From positions 1-15,861 of the forward strand of contig JBDHUT010000010.1 in NCBI GenBank assembly GCA_039809305.1: DNA of 15,861 nt, read 5' to 3'. Origin of the DNA: JALHNF01 sp039809305 (GTDB lineage: Bacteria > Patescibacteriota > Minisyncoccia > Phycocordibacterales > UBA5272). Below, piece after piece: positions 6,826 through 12,447 of the stretch (positions are counted from its first letter, which is position 1; every line of letters starts with the position of its first letter). The notes under the pieces were generated by a model. The model made no database searches. It was not told where the DNA came from and worked only from the letters and a program-made list of their open reading frames with translations. Both the position numbers and the translations under genes were made by a program.

Positions 6826-7608
6826 ATGATGAAAAAAATGAAAGCTTTAGAAACACCTTGCTTTGTTTATATTCTTGAATGTGCCGACACCTCTTTATAT
6901 GTTGGTTCTACAAATGATTTAGAAAAAAGATTACATCAACATAACAATGCGAAAAGTGGTGCGCATTACACAAAAATACGACGGCCGGTTGTTTTACAGT
7001 ATTCGGAGCAGGTAAGTACATATGCAGAAGCTCGTGCACGCGAAGCAGAAATAAAGCGACTTAAGCGATCAGAAAAACTAGAATTAATTAATGGTACGCC
7101 TTTAATAAAAAAACACATAGAAAAACGAAACTCATTTAAACATCCAGTAATTCTTTTACTTGATAATGTCCGCAGTGTGCAAAATGTTGCCTCACTTTTT
7201 AGGATTGCTGACTGTGTTGGGGTTGTAAAGATAATTCTTGGCGGAGTTACCCCGGCACCTCTTGATCGATTTCAAAAACCACGTAAAGATTTTGCAAAAA
7301 TATCACTCGGCGCAGAAAAAAGTATTCCGTGGGAGTCGGTTGAAAATCCTCTGCACGCACTCAAACAATACAAAAAGGATGGTTTTGAGATAGTCGCACT
7401 TGAGCAAACAAAAAACTCGATTAACTACACTGATTTTAAAATAACAAAACCAATGATCCTTGTCTTGGGTGCAGAAGTCGAGGGTGTTTCAAAAAGAATC
7501 CTTGCACAATCTGATGTCTGTCTCGAAATTCCAATGGTGGGGGAAAAGGAATCTTTGAATGTTGCAATATCGGGAGCGATAGCTCTTTTCAAAATGCGTG
7601 ATAATTAG
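6826..7608 (+). CDS. Fusion of a GIY-YIG nuclease domain and a SpoU/TrmH RNA 2'-O-methyltransferase
   Basis: A single 260-residue frame joins two usually separate proteins. Residues ~12-90 are a YhbQ/UPF0213-type GIY-YIG domain: FVYIL (13-17), LYVGSTNDLEKRLHQHN (24-40, with R35 and H39), and AREAEIKRLKRSEK (71-84, the catalytic-Glu region). Residues ~105-260 are a SpoU methylase with all three knot motifs: LDNVRSVQNVASLFR (112-126, R126), ILVLGAEVEGVS (211-222) and IPMVGEKESLNVAISGA (235-251, N245). SpoU enzymes methylate the ribose 2'-O of tRNA or rRNA using SAM. The 15-residue linker is Lys-rich. There is no RNA-binding L30-like domain; the GIY-YIG domain occupies that place. Start could be the ATG at 6826 or the adjacent one at 6829. 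No Shine-Dalgarno. The stop overlaps the convergent gene's stop. Confidence 0.88.
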   Translation: MMKKMKALETPCFVYILECADTSLYVGSTNDLEKRLHQHNNAKSGAHYTKIRRPVVLQYSEQVSTYAEARAREAEIKRLKRSEKLELINGTPLIKKHIEKRNSFKHPVILLLDNVRSVQNVASLFRIADCVGVVKIILGGVTPAPLDRFQKPRKDFAKISLGAEKSIPWESVENPLHALKQYKKDGFEIVALEQTKNSINYTDFKITKPMILVLGAEVEGVSKRILAQSDVCLEIPMVGEKESLNVAISGAIALFKMRDN

Positions 7609-7859
7609 TTATTTTTTGTCGAGGTTCCAATAGGGATTTCCGGAAAAGATCCATATGTTTCAAAACCTTTGTAGTTATTCACTGGACGAATAAATATTCC
7701 TTGGTTACTTTTCTCAAATCTTTGCACACCACCTGTTGCGTACCACAAAAGCCATGCGAGGGTAAAAATTGCTAAGATCATAAGAAAACTAGAAAGAACG
7801 GTTCTTGCAAACCAGAGAACTATTCCTAATACCAGTACAATAAGGATAAGATCTACCAT
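7605..7859 (-). CDS. Small two-helix membrane protein
   Basis: The likely start is the ATG at 7859, two bases after the mutM stop, giving 84 residues; a start at 7889 would overlap mutM by 28 bases and add ten polar residues before the membrane segment. The first 40 residues (VDLILIVLVLGIVLWFA ... LMILAIFTLAWLLWY) make a probable two-helix hairpin. The rest is a short polar tail (GGVQRFEKSNQGIFIRP...). TACAAT ends 7 bases before the ATG, so an internal leaderless start inside the ruvA-mutM operon is possible. No family recognised. Its stop codon overlaps the stop of the GIY-YIG/SpoU gene on the other strand. Confidence 0.6.
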   Translation of the reverse strand: MVDLILIVLVLGIVLWFARTVLSSFLMILAIFTLAWLLWYATGGVQRFEKSNQGIFIRPVNNYKGFETYGSFPEIPIGTSTKNN

Positions 7860-7861
7860 AT

Positions 7862-8749
7862 TTAATATTGTACCTGACAAACAGGACAAAAGTGAGCGCT
7901 TCGGGCACCGACGATAATGCGCTCAATAATCCCAACACACCCACGTCTTAAACACTCTTTCCCCTTTCTTTGATATACCTGATGATGTTTGTGGGATACG
8001 CCAGCTTCGCCATGAATATTTCTATAATCAGATGTTGAGTCCCCACCAAAGTTTAAACCATCACGAAGAACTTTTTGTGTATTTTTAAAAAGAGTTGGGA
8101 ACAGTTTTTGAGGAATGTTTTGCACTCGTGACTCAGGGTGAATTTTTGACCACCATAAAAGTTCGTCTGAATATATATTTCCAATTCCCGCGATAACACT
8201 TTGATCAAGAAGAACTTGTTTTATTTTTGCACGAGGTTTTGTGAGAAGCTGATTTTTAAAAAGTGTTGCGGTGGTGTCTAGGTCAAGCGGTTCTGGTCCT
8301 AAGTGTGCAAGGAGTGGTGAGTGGGGAAGGTGTTCAGTAACTTCAATTGAAATTTTTCCAAATTTTCGTGCATCACAAAAAACAAGCGAACGACCGTCTT
8401 TAAGTGTAAAAACAACATGGATAAATCTATTAAATGGATCAGCAAGTGCTGATGTTGTGTCTTCCGGTACAAATCCTGCTCGAGTTTTTTTGTATTTTCC
8501 AACCATTAAGTGTCCGGTCATTTTCATGTGTACAATAACCGTGTGTCCGTTGTGGAGATGAATAAGAATGTGTTTGCCACGCCGTGATGCGTTTTTTATT
8601 TTTGCACCACGGATCACTTTGCGTACTTTTGTGTAGGAATTATCACGAAACATTCGTTCCCAGTTGTGATACACATCCACAATAACTGCCCCGGTGAGAG
8701 TTTCGTTTATACCATTTACTGTTGTCTGAACTTCAGGGAGTTCTGGCAT
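7862..8749 (-). CDS. mutM: Formamidopyrimidine-DNA glycosylase (Fpg/MutM)
   Basis: MutM excises 8-oxoguanine and ring-opened purines and nicks the DNA by beta,delta-elimination. The 295-residue protein starts MPELPEV, so after Met removal Pro is the catalytic N-terminus and Glu the acid. K59 (RRGKH) is the conserved lysine. The H2TH motif is LLDQSVIAGIGNIYSDE (180-196, N191). The C-terminal zinc finger has C266, C271, C288 and C291, with R283 in GARSAHFC. Its first pair is C-x4-C (CLRRGC), not the usual C-x2-C. The gene starts 3 bases after the ruvA stop, so it is probably in one operon with ruvA. Confidence 0.95.
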   Translation of the reverse strand: MPELPEVQTTVNGINETLTGAVIVDVYHNWERMFRDNSYTKVRKVIRGAKIKNASRRGKHILIHLHNGHTVIVHMKMTGHLMVGKYKKTRAGFVPEDTTSALADPFNRFIHVVFTLKDGRSLVFCDARKFGKISIEVTEHLPHSPLLAHLGPEPLDLDTTATLFKNQLLTKPRAKIKQVLLDQSVIAGIGNIYSDELLWWSKIHPESRVQNIPQKLFPTLFKNTQKVLRDGLNFGGDSTSDYRNIHGEAGVSHKHHQVYQRKGKECLRRGCVGIIERIIVGARSAHFCPVCQVQY

Positions 8750-8752
8750 AGT

Positions 8753-9316
8753 TTATTTTGCGAGTAGTTTCAGCGCGTTTTTTAGTTTTTCACCAGTCTC
8801 TCCATTTCCAACTTGATTTAGTATTGGTCGAATGTCGGAAAGAGAATATCCTAGGCTTTGGAGTGCGTCTATAAGTTCATTGTGACTACTTTGGTTAACG
8901 AATGCAGTGTCTGCTTGTGCTGCAAGTTTATCTTTCAGTTCAACCACAATTTTCTCAGCTGTTTTTTTGCCGATACCAGAAACTTTAGTGAGGTAGTGGA
9001 CGTCATTGTTTGCAATGGCGGCACGGAGATCTTTTGCTGCACCAAGTCCGAGTATTCCTAGTGCGCCCCGTGGACCTACCCCAGATACGGAAATAAGTTC
9101 TTCAAAAAACCGTTGCTCATCTTGAGACACAAAACCAAAAAGTTCAAATGCATCTTGGCGCACCACTGTGTGAATCCACAAGGCCGCTTCTTTTCCTAGA
9201 ATAAGTGAGGCGAGTGCGTTTGGAGAAGGGAATACTTTGTAGCCCACGCCACCTACGAGAAGAATGCAACTTTTTTCTTCTTGTGTAAGCACTGTCCCTT
9301 CGAGGTATCCAATCAT
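8753..9316 (-). CDS. ruvA: Holliday junction branch-migration protein RuvA
   Basis: RuvA tetramers bind Holliday junctions and load the RuvB motor. From the ATG at 9316 the product is 187 residues, the normal size, beginning MIGYLEGTV as in other RuvAs. A longer frame to 9421 adds 35 residues with no homology and is rejected. Residues 1-~64 form the OB-fold domain. Two helix-hairpin-helix motifs follow: LISVSGVGPRGALGIL and LTKVSGIGKKTAEKIVVEL. The C-terminal ELIDALQSLGYSLSDI ... LKNALKLLAK is domain III, the RuvB contact. An extended -10, TGGTACACT, lies exactly 6 bases before the ATG, with no Shine-Dalgarno. It leads the ruvA-mutM-small-membrane-protein operon; ruvB and ruvC are not in the window. 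Confidence 0.95.
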   Translation of the reverse strand: MIGYLEGTVLTQEEKSCILLVGGVGYKVFPSPNALASLILGKEAALWIHTVVRQDAFELFGFVSQDEQRFFEELISVSGVGPRGALGILGLGAAKDLRAAIANNDVHYLTKVSGIGKKTAEKIVVELKDKLAAQADTAFVNQSSHNELIDALQSLGYSLSDIRPILNQVGNGETGEKLKNALKLLAK

Positions 9317-9322
9317 AAAGAC

Positions 9323-9331
9323 AGTGTACCA
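9323..9331 (-). promoter_or_regulatory. Candidate extended -10 of ruvA
   Basis: On the minus strand TGGTACACT is followed by GTCTTT and the ATG. The nine bases and the 6-base gap are the same as at tsaE. The -35 region is weak. Confidence 0.5.
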
Positions 9332-9369
9332 TAGGGCTTTATCGTAAAAAGGTGTGCCAGACAGTGCTA

Positions 9370-9399
9370 TTGACAAATTGCGTATGTGTGTGCCATAAT
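9370..9399 (+). promoter_or_regulatory. Near-consensus sigma70-type promoter for the 9548 gene
   Basis: A perfect -35 TTGACA (9370-9375), an 18-base spacer and CATAAT (9394-9399) with an upstream TGC, so also an extended -10. It is the best promoter match in the window. Transcription would start near 9406 and give a leader of about 140 bases. A second TTGACG at 9426-9431 with TATTTA at 9449-9454 is a weaker alternative. Confidence 0.65.
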
Positions 9400-9430
9400 T
9401 CAAAGACAGCTCTTTAAACAAAAACTTGAC

Positions 9431-9499
9431 GTTTGCCTTAGCTTCTAGTATTTAAACCACTCACTCTGTAACATTTAAATATTTGAAGCTATGGCAAAC
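9431..9499 (+). repeat. Long imperfect inverted repeat (26-position stem) in the leader of the 9548 gene
   Basis: 9431-9456 pairs with 9474-9499. The outer arm GTTTGCCTTAGCTTC matches GAAGCTATGGCAAAC with one mismatch; after a T-T mismatch, an A-T pair and a G-T wobble, the inner arm TATTTAAA pairs perfectly with TTTAAATA. The loop of 17 bases (9457-9473) is CCACTCACTCTGTAACA. In RNA this would be a stable ~69-base hairpin about 50 bases before the start codon. No T-tract follows, so it is not a simple terminator. It could be a regulatory leader, an RNA stabiliser, or a fixed part of a repeated gene cassette. Confidence 0.75.
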
Positions 9500-9547
9500 T
9501 AAAGCATCCCGCTTACAAGTCCCATAGTGCCTGAAAAGGAAAAGACC

Positions 9548-10162
9548 ATGTCAAAGCAAAACGACATGCTCGGCGCATTGATTCGCGCAGTGGTGGGTGT
9601 GCCAGTGCAGTTTTTGGGGGTTACGCTGGATGTTGTAAACAAGTTGAGCGGGAAAGATGGGGGGTATTGGTATGAAAAGCTCCGTCTCTTGCTCCGCGAG
9701 CCGGCCGTCGTGCCCGCGCTCGCGGCGGTTGCGGAAGTGGCCACCCAAACTCTCACAGTCTTGGCCAATATCTCCCTTGCTGACCGCATCGCGGCTGGTA
9801 AGTACAGTGGATACATTAACCGGGCAATTACGGAGGAAAATCTCCCACACGATCCGACTTCTGTTGGTGAATGGGAATGGAAGATTTTCCATTTCGGACA
9901 GATCTCGTCTGAAGATGCCACTGTGGCGATGGTTGCCAACGACTGGCAGCCTGCTAAACTTGAACACATACTTGTCTTTGGGGAGAAATACCCCGACGAG
10001 CAGCGTAAATACCCAATCGTAGGGCTGGGAAGTTCACGTGTTGGTGGTCGCGGTGTGCCGAGTTTGCGTGGTGATGACCTGGGGCGCAGTCTTCACCTCG
10101 ACACCTGGCGTGCTGATTGGCGCGACAACTACCGTTTCCTTGCTGTCCGCAAAAAGGTCTGA
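9548..10162 (+). CDS. Unknown protein in a G+C-rich island, with a variable-protein-like C-terminus
   Basis: The start at 9548 is set by a good Shine-Dalgarno, AAGGA at 9536-9540 with 7 bases spacing, the only clear one in the window; a GTG at 9527 would precede it. The product is 204 residues. Residues ~5-85 contain hydrophobic helices (ALIRAVVGVPVQFLGVTL; VVPALAAVAEVATQTLTVLA). The middle, EWEWKIFHFGQISSEDATVAMVANDWQPAKLEHILVFGEKYPDEQRKYPIVGLGSS, looks conserved. The end, GGRGVPSLRG...RSLHLDTWRADWRDNYRFLAVRKKV, is rich in Trp/Asp/Arg with many NNY codons and a constant-looking RFLAVRK terminus. From memory, related proteins recur in CPR genomes with differing C-termini, but I cannot confirm this here. 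Codon use (GCC, CGC, GTC, GGC) is clearly more G+C-rich than that of neighbours, suggesting transfer. No function assigned. Confidence 0.7.
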   Translation: MSKQNDMLGALIRAVVGVPVQFLGVTLDVVNKLSGKDGGYWYEKLRLLLREPAVVPALAAVAEVATQTLTVLANISLADRIAAGKYSGYINRAITEENLPHDPTSVGEWEWKIFHFGQISSEDATVAMVANDWQPAKLEHILVFGEKYPDEQRKYPIVGLGSSRVGGRGVPSLRGDDLGRSLHLDTWRADWRDNYRFLAVRKKV

Positions 10163-10208
10163 GATTCTTAAAAATTAAAAACAGACCTTCAGTTCTTTGC
10201 TCACTTTG

Positions 10209-10240
10209 ACCCTCGCTTGCAAAAGCGGGGGTTGTTTTTT
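10209..10240 (+). terminator. Rho-independent terminator of the 9548 gene
   Basis: A 10-bp stem, ACCCTCGCTT (10209-10218) with AAGCGGGGGT (10223-10232), closes on a GCAA loop and is followed by TGTTTTTT. One T-G wobble. Confidence 0.85.
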
Positions 10241-10242
10241 AT

Positions 10243-10270
10243 TTGACTATTTTTCTACGCACGTTACGAT
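10243..10270 (+). promoter_or_regulatory. Promoter of gmk
   Basis: TTGACT (10243-10248, 5 of 6 to consensus), a 16-base spacer, then TACGAT (10265-10270). The -10 ends 5 bases before the ATG at 10276, so the transcript should be leaderless or nearly so. Confidence 0.6.
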
Positions 10271-10275
10271 AGAGT

Positions 10276-10863
10276 ATGGAACAAGCTCTCACCAAGAAAA
10301 AAACACCTCACGGACTTCTAGTTGTTGTCGGTCCATCGGGGGCAGGGAAAACAACTCTTATTCACGAACTCCTCAAACTTTATTCTTTTGCCTCAAAAAT
10401 AGTTACCTATAAAACACGTAAAAAAAGAGACGGTGAGCGACACATGGTTGACTATTACTTCTGTAGCGAAGAGGAATATTTTTCACTTAAAGAAAAGAAA
10501 TTTTTTGCCGAAACAGAATGTGTACACGGTGACTGGTCGGGAACACCTAAGCACGAAGTAGATAATCTGAATTCTACATTTAAAATAATTAGTGTTGATA
10601 TTCGTGGCGCGATACAACTTAAAGAAAAGTACTCACACGTGCATGTGTTTTTTTTACAAACAACAACGATTGCTGTTTTGGAGAGCCGGCTTCGAAAGCG
10701 TGCTCAGAATGATGAAAAAGCTCTTCAAACAAGACTTCGAAACGCGCAAGAGGAAATTCAAATTGCAGAATCTTCGAATAAGGTTGACCTCTTTCTTATC
10801 AACGATGATTTTTCTGAAATGTTCACTGAGGCTCGAAAGTACATTGAAACTAAGATGGTGTAG
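10276..10863 (+). CDS. gmk: Guanylate kinase
   Basis: Guanylate kinase phosphorylates GMP to GDP with ATP. The 195-residue product has the P-loop GPSGAGKTT (19-27), the GMP-binding segment VTYKTRKKRDGERHMVDYYF (43-62; usual form VSYTTRxPRxGExxGxDYxF), ISVDIRGA (105-112, D108) and the lid RLRKRAQNDEKALQTRL. Length is normal. Two substitutions stand out: Thr44 where the family usually has Ser, and HGDWSGTPK (84-92) where most members have HGNYYGTPK, so the GMP-contacting tyrosine is replaced. It may still bind GMP, but altered specificity is possible. It is followed by rpsT after a 51-base gap with its own promoter. Confidence 0.88.
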   Translation: MEQALTKKKTPHGLLVVVGPSGAGKTTLIHELLKLYSFASKIVTYKTRKKRDGERHMVDYYFCSEEEYFSLKEKKFFAETECVHGDWSGTPKHEVDNLNSTFKIISVDIRGAIQLKEKYSHVHVFFLQTTTIAVLESRLRKRAQNDEKALQTRLRNAQEEIQIAESSNKVDLFLINDDFSEMFTEARKYIETKMV

Positions 10864-10870
10864 GAAATTG

Positions 10871-10898
10871 TTGCGAATTAATGATTTTATGGTACTAT
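10871..10898 (+). promoter_or_regulatory. Promoter of rpsT
   Basis: TTGCGA (10871-10876), a 16-base spacer and TACTAT (10893-10898) with an upstream TGG, making an extended -10. The leader would be about 10 bases. No Shine-Dalgarno before the ATG at 10915. Confidence 0.5.
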
Positions 10899-10914
10899 AA
10901 GCAAACTATATTTT

Positions 10915-11178
10915 ATGGCAATAACCAAAGGAGCTAAAAAAGCAATTCGACAAGGTGAGCGAAAGCACGTTATGAATCTTCGACGACAGAAAGCGATGAA
11001 AGAGTCTGTAAAAGAAGTTTCTAAACTTGTTGTTGCGGGTAAAAAATCTGATGCAGAAAAAAACCTTAAAGTTGCATACAAAGCACTCGATAAGGCAGCG
11101 AAACGAGGAATAATTAAAAAGAATACTGCTTCACGAAAGAAGTCTCGACTTGCAAAAGCGATTGCAAAAATTAAATAA
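10915..11178 (+). CDS. rpsT: 30S ribosomal protein S20
   Basis: S20 binds 16S rRNA early in 30S assembly. The 87 residues begin MAITKGAKKAIRQGERKHVMNLRRQKAMK and end with IIKKNTASRKKSRLAKAI, both characteristic of the family, with normal length and strongly basic helical composition. The stop codon lies within the ascending arm of the terminator hairpin. Confidence 0.95.
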   Translation: MAITKGAKKAIRQGERKHVMNLRRQKAMKESVKEVSKLVVAGKKSDAEKNLKVAYKALDKAAKRGIIKKNTASRKKSRLAKAIAKIK

Positions 11179-11209
11179 CAAAAGACCCCGAAAGGGGTTT
11201 GTTATTTTT
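11176..11209. terminator. Terminator between rpsT and the convergent tRNA-Arg(GCG)
   Basis: ACCCC/GGGGT closes on GAAA (11190-11193). A second helix TAACAA/TTGTTA extends it with an AAG bulge, and ATTTTT follows on the plus strand. Reading from the minus strand, T-rich sequence also follows, so it may serve both units. Its last base touches the encoded CCA of the tRNA. Confidence 0.8.
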
Positions 11210-11211
11210 GG

Positions 11212-11283
11212 TGCTCTCGGCAGGAATCGAACCTGCATTTCTCCCTTCGCAGGGGAGTGTCCTATCCATTGAACGACAAGAGC
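11212..11283 (-). tRNA. tRNA-Arg (anticodon GCG)
   Basis: A 72-base cloverleaf on the minus strand: acceptor GCTCTTG/CGAGAGC (one T-G), D stem GTTC/GGAC, anticodon arm CTCCC-CTGCGAA-GGGAG, variable AAAT, T arm GCAGG-TTCGATT-CCTGC, discriminator A. The anticodon is GCG (codon CGC). C35 and A in the D loop at position 20 fit arginine identity. CCA is encoded at 11209-11211. A guanine at position 34 in place of the usual A (inosine) is unusual for bacteria. Confidence 0.9.
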
Positions 11284-11342
11284 GTTAAGTGCCTTGTATA
11301 CTACGCAAAAAGCACAAAAAAGTCCATTTTTAAATAGGGGAT

Positions 11343-11807
11343 CTAAAATCCAAATATATCCATTAATCTTTCCGCAAATGGAATCTCGAGTTCTGTTTCT
11401 TTTACTCCCTTTGCTCGAAAAACTTGTCGTACCCAATCTTTATCTACATTTCCAAGTGGAATTGTTACGATAGGAAACGCTACCCGATTTACGTTGAGTA
11501 ATAGTTGTGTACCCAGAGACTCTTTTATTATCCAAAAACCTTGAATATTCCTAAAAGGAAATAGAATGTTGTCGCGTACGAGACCATCTTCACGAATGGT
11601 GTATGAATGTAGTGTTGGGGGAATGTTTGCATGAAGAGCTACTGCAAGTCCTGCTATTAAAATAAATACAGCAAAGAAAAAGTTATTAAAATAAAAAGCA
11701 AGTCCTGCTCCAAGAAAAACAACTGCGCCTAAAATCCAAAACCAGTCTGCGGTTTTAGGTTTGTGTTCATATTCAAGTGCTTGCCACGAGAGACTTTCTT
11801 CTGACAT
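11343..11807 (-). CDS. Two-helix membrane protein of unknown function
   Basis: A 154-residue protein. The N-terminus is polar with a patterned EYEHKPKTADWFW, followed by two membrane helices (WILGAVVFLGAGLAFYF and FFAVFILIAGLAVALHA). A ~75-residue soluble beta-rich domain follows (HSYTIREDGLVRDNILFPFRNIQGFWIIKE ... IPLGNVDKDWVRQVF), with the general look of a small PH-like module on the membrane surface. This layout is, to my memory, common among unnamed CPR proteins, but I cannot name a family. TGATACAAT lies exactly 6 bases before the ATG; no Shine-Dalgarno. tRNA-Arg(GCG) lies 59 bases downstream on the same strand and might be co-transcribed. Confidence 0.75.
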   Translation of the reverse strand: MSEESLSWQALEYEHKPKTADWFWILGAVVFLGAGLAFYFNNFFFAVFILIAGLAVALHANIPPTLHSYTIREDGLVRDNILFPFRNIQGFWIIKESLGTQLLLNVNRVAFPIVTIPLGNVDKDWVRQVFRAKGVKETELEIPFAERLMDIFGF

Positions 11808-11813
11808 ATGTCT

Positions 11814-11822
11814 ATTGTATCA
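11814..11822 (-). promoter_or_regulatory. Extended -10 of the minus-strand membrane protein
   Basis: On the minus strand TGATACAAT (-10 TACAAT, 5 of 6) is followed by AGACAT and the ATG at 11807. Confidence 0.55.
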
Positions 11823-11861
11823 GATGTGTATAACAAACAAGAGAAGTTTTTAAAAAAAGGA

Positions 11862-11867
11862 TACAAT
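11862..11867 (+). promoter_or_regulatory. -10 of the plus-strand membrane protein
   Basis: TACAAT ends 8 bases before the ATG at 11876. If used, the upstream ATG at 11870 would lie before or at the transcription start, favouring 11876 as the real start codon. Confidence 0.5.
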
Positions 11868-11875
11868 ATATGTAT

Positions 11876-12397
11876 ATGGAAAATACAAACAACACAAAAG
11901 AAAGTTTATTAAAAAGTGCTCATGGTTTTGAAGCGCAACTTCTTCCATTTTTTGCAAAATTTCCTCATATCCCAGAAGGTGGTCGGAAAGTTATAGCTGA
12001 TATTTCTCCTTGGTTAGCTCTTATTTTTGGAATCCTTGGTCTTCTTGGTTTACTTGGGGCGGGTGCACTTATGACACTTCTTGCGATCCCAGCATTACTT
12101 ACCGGAGGAATTTGGGTTATTGTTGGATTCATTACAACCCTTCTTGGTTTAGCTGCAGTCATTCTTCAGCTTCTTGCGGTAAGTCCACTTAGAGCACGAA
12201 TGAAAAAAGGATGGAACTATCTTTTTTACGGAATTTTGATTGGGGCCCTTTCTACAATTATTTCGGTTATTGGGGGTGTGGTTGGTGCATCGGTGTACTC
12301 AGGTGCTGGTGCTGTATCTTCTTTAGTTTCGGGAGCGTTAAGTTTTCTTATTGGTGGTTGGATTTTGTTTGAAATCAGAGATCAGTACAAAGCTTAA
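11876..12397 (+). CDS. Four-helix membrane protein of unknown function
   Basis: From the ATG at 11876 the product is 173 residues (an ATG two codons earlier is possible). It has a polar N-terminal ~40 residues (KSAHGFEAQLLPFFAKFPHIPEGGRKVIAD) followed by about four membrane segments rich in Gly, Leu and Ala: LALIFGILGLLGLLGAGALM, LLTGGIWVIVGFITTLLGLAAVILQLL, YGILIGALSTIISVIGGVVGA and SLVSGALSFLIGGWILFEI. The loop between the second and third is basic (RARMKKGW), which would place it inside the cell. No catalytic motif is seen. It is transcribed alone, divergent from the 11343-11807 gene, and ends in a terminator shared with tRNA-Ser. Confidence 0.75.
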   Translation: MENTNNTKESLLKSAHGFEAQLLPFFAKFPHIPEGGRKVIADISPWLALIFGILGLLGLLGAGALMTLLAIPALLTGGIWVIVGFITTLLGLAAVILQLLAVSPLRARMKKGWNYLFYGILIGALSTIISVIGGVVGASVYSGAGAVSSLVSGALSFLIGGWILFEIRDQYKA

Positions 12398-12413
12398 ATA
12401 CAAAGAAAAAACA

Positions 12414-12440
12414 AAAAACACCTCAAAGTGGGGTGTTTTT
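12414..12440. terminator. Bidirectional terminator between the membrane protein and tRNA-Ser
   Basis: AAAAACACCTC (12414-12424) pairs with GGGGTGTTTTT (12430-12440), one T-G wobble, loop AAAGT. A-rich and T-rich flanks serve both convergent units. Confidence 0.8.
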
Positions 12441-12447
12441 GTTTTGG

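Noticed and set aside
6826..7130. GIY-YIG homing endonuclease or mobile intron
   Set aside because: The domain is of the small YhbQ/UPF0213 type and is fused to a housekeeping methylase; no intron structure is seen.
9317..9421. 35-residue N-terminal extension of RuvA
   Set aside because: RuvA normally begins with MIGxLxG, found at 9316; the extension has no homology and overlaps promoter sequence.
9431..9499. Integron attC site
   Set aside because: The outer ends are GTTTGCC and GGCAAAC, the reverse of the RYYYAAC...GTTRRRY arrangement, and no integrase is present.
9499..9969. Long antisense ORFs opposite the 9548 gene
   Set aside because: They are shadows of the G+C-rich gene (few stops in that composition), with no start signals or recognisable protein features.
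9370..10275. Complete diversity-generating retroelement
   Set aside because: No reverse transcriptase, accessory gene or template repeat lies in the window; only the C-terminal style suggests a link.
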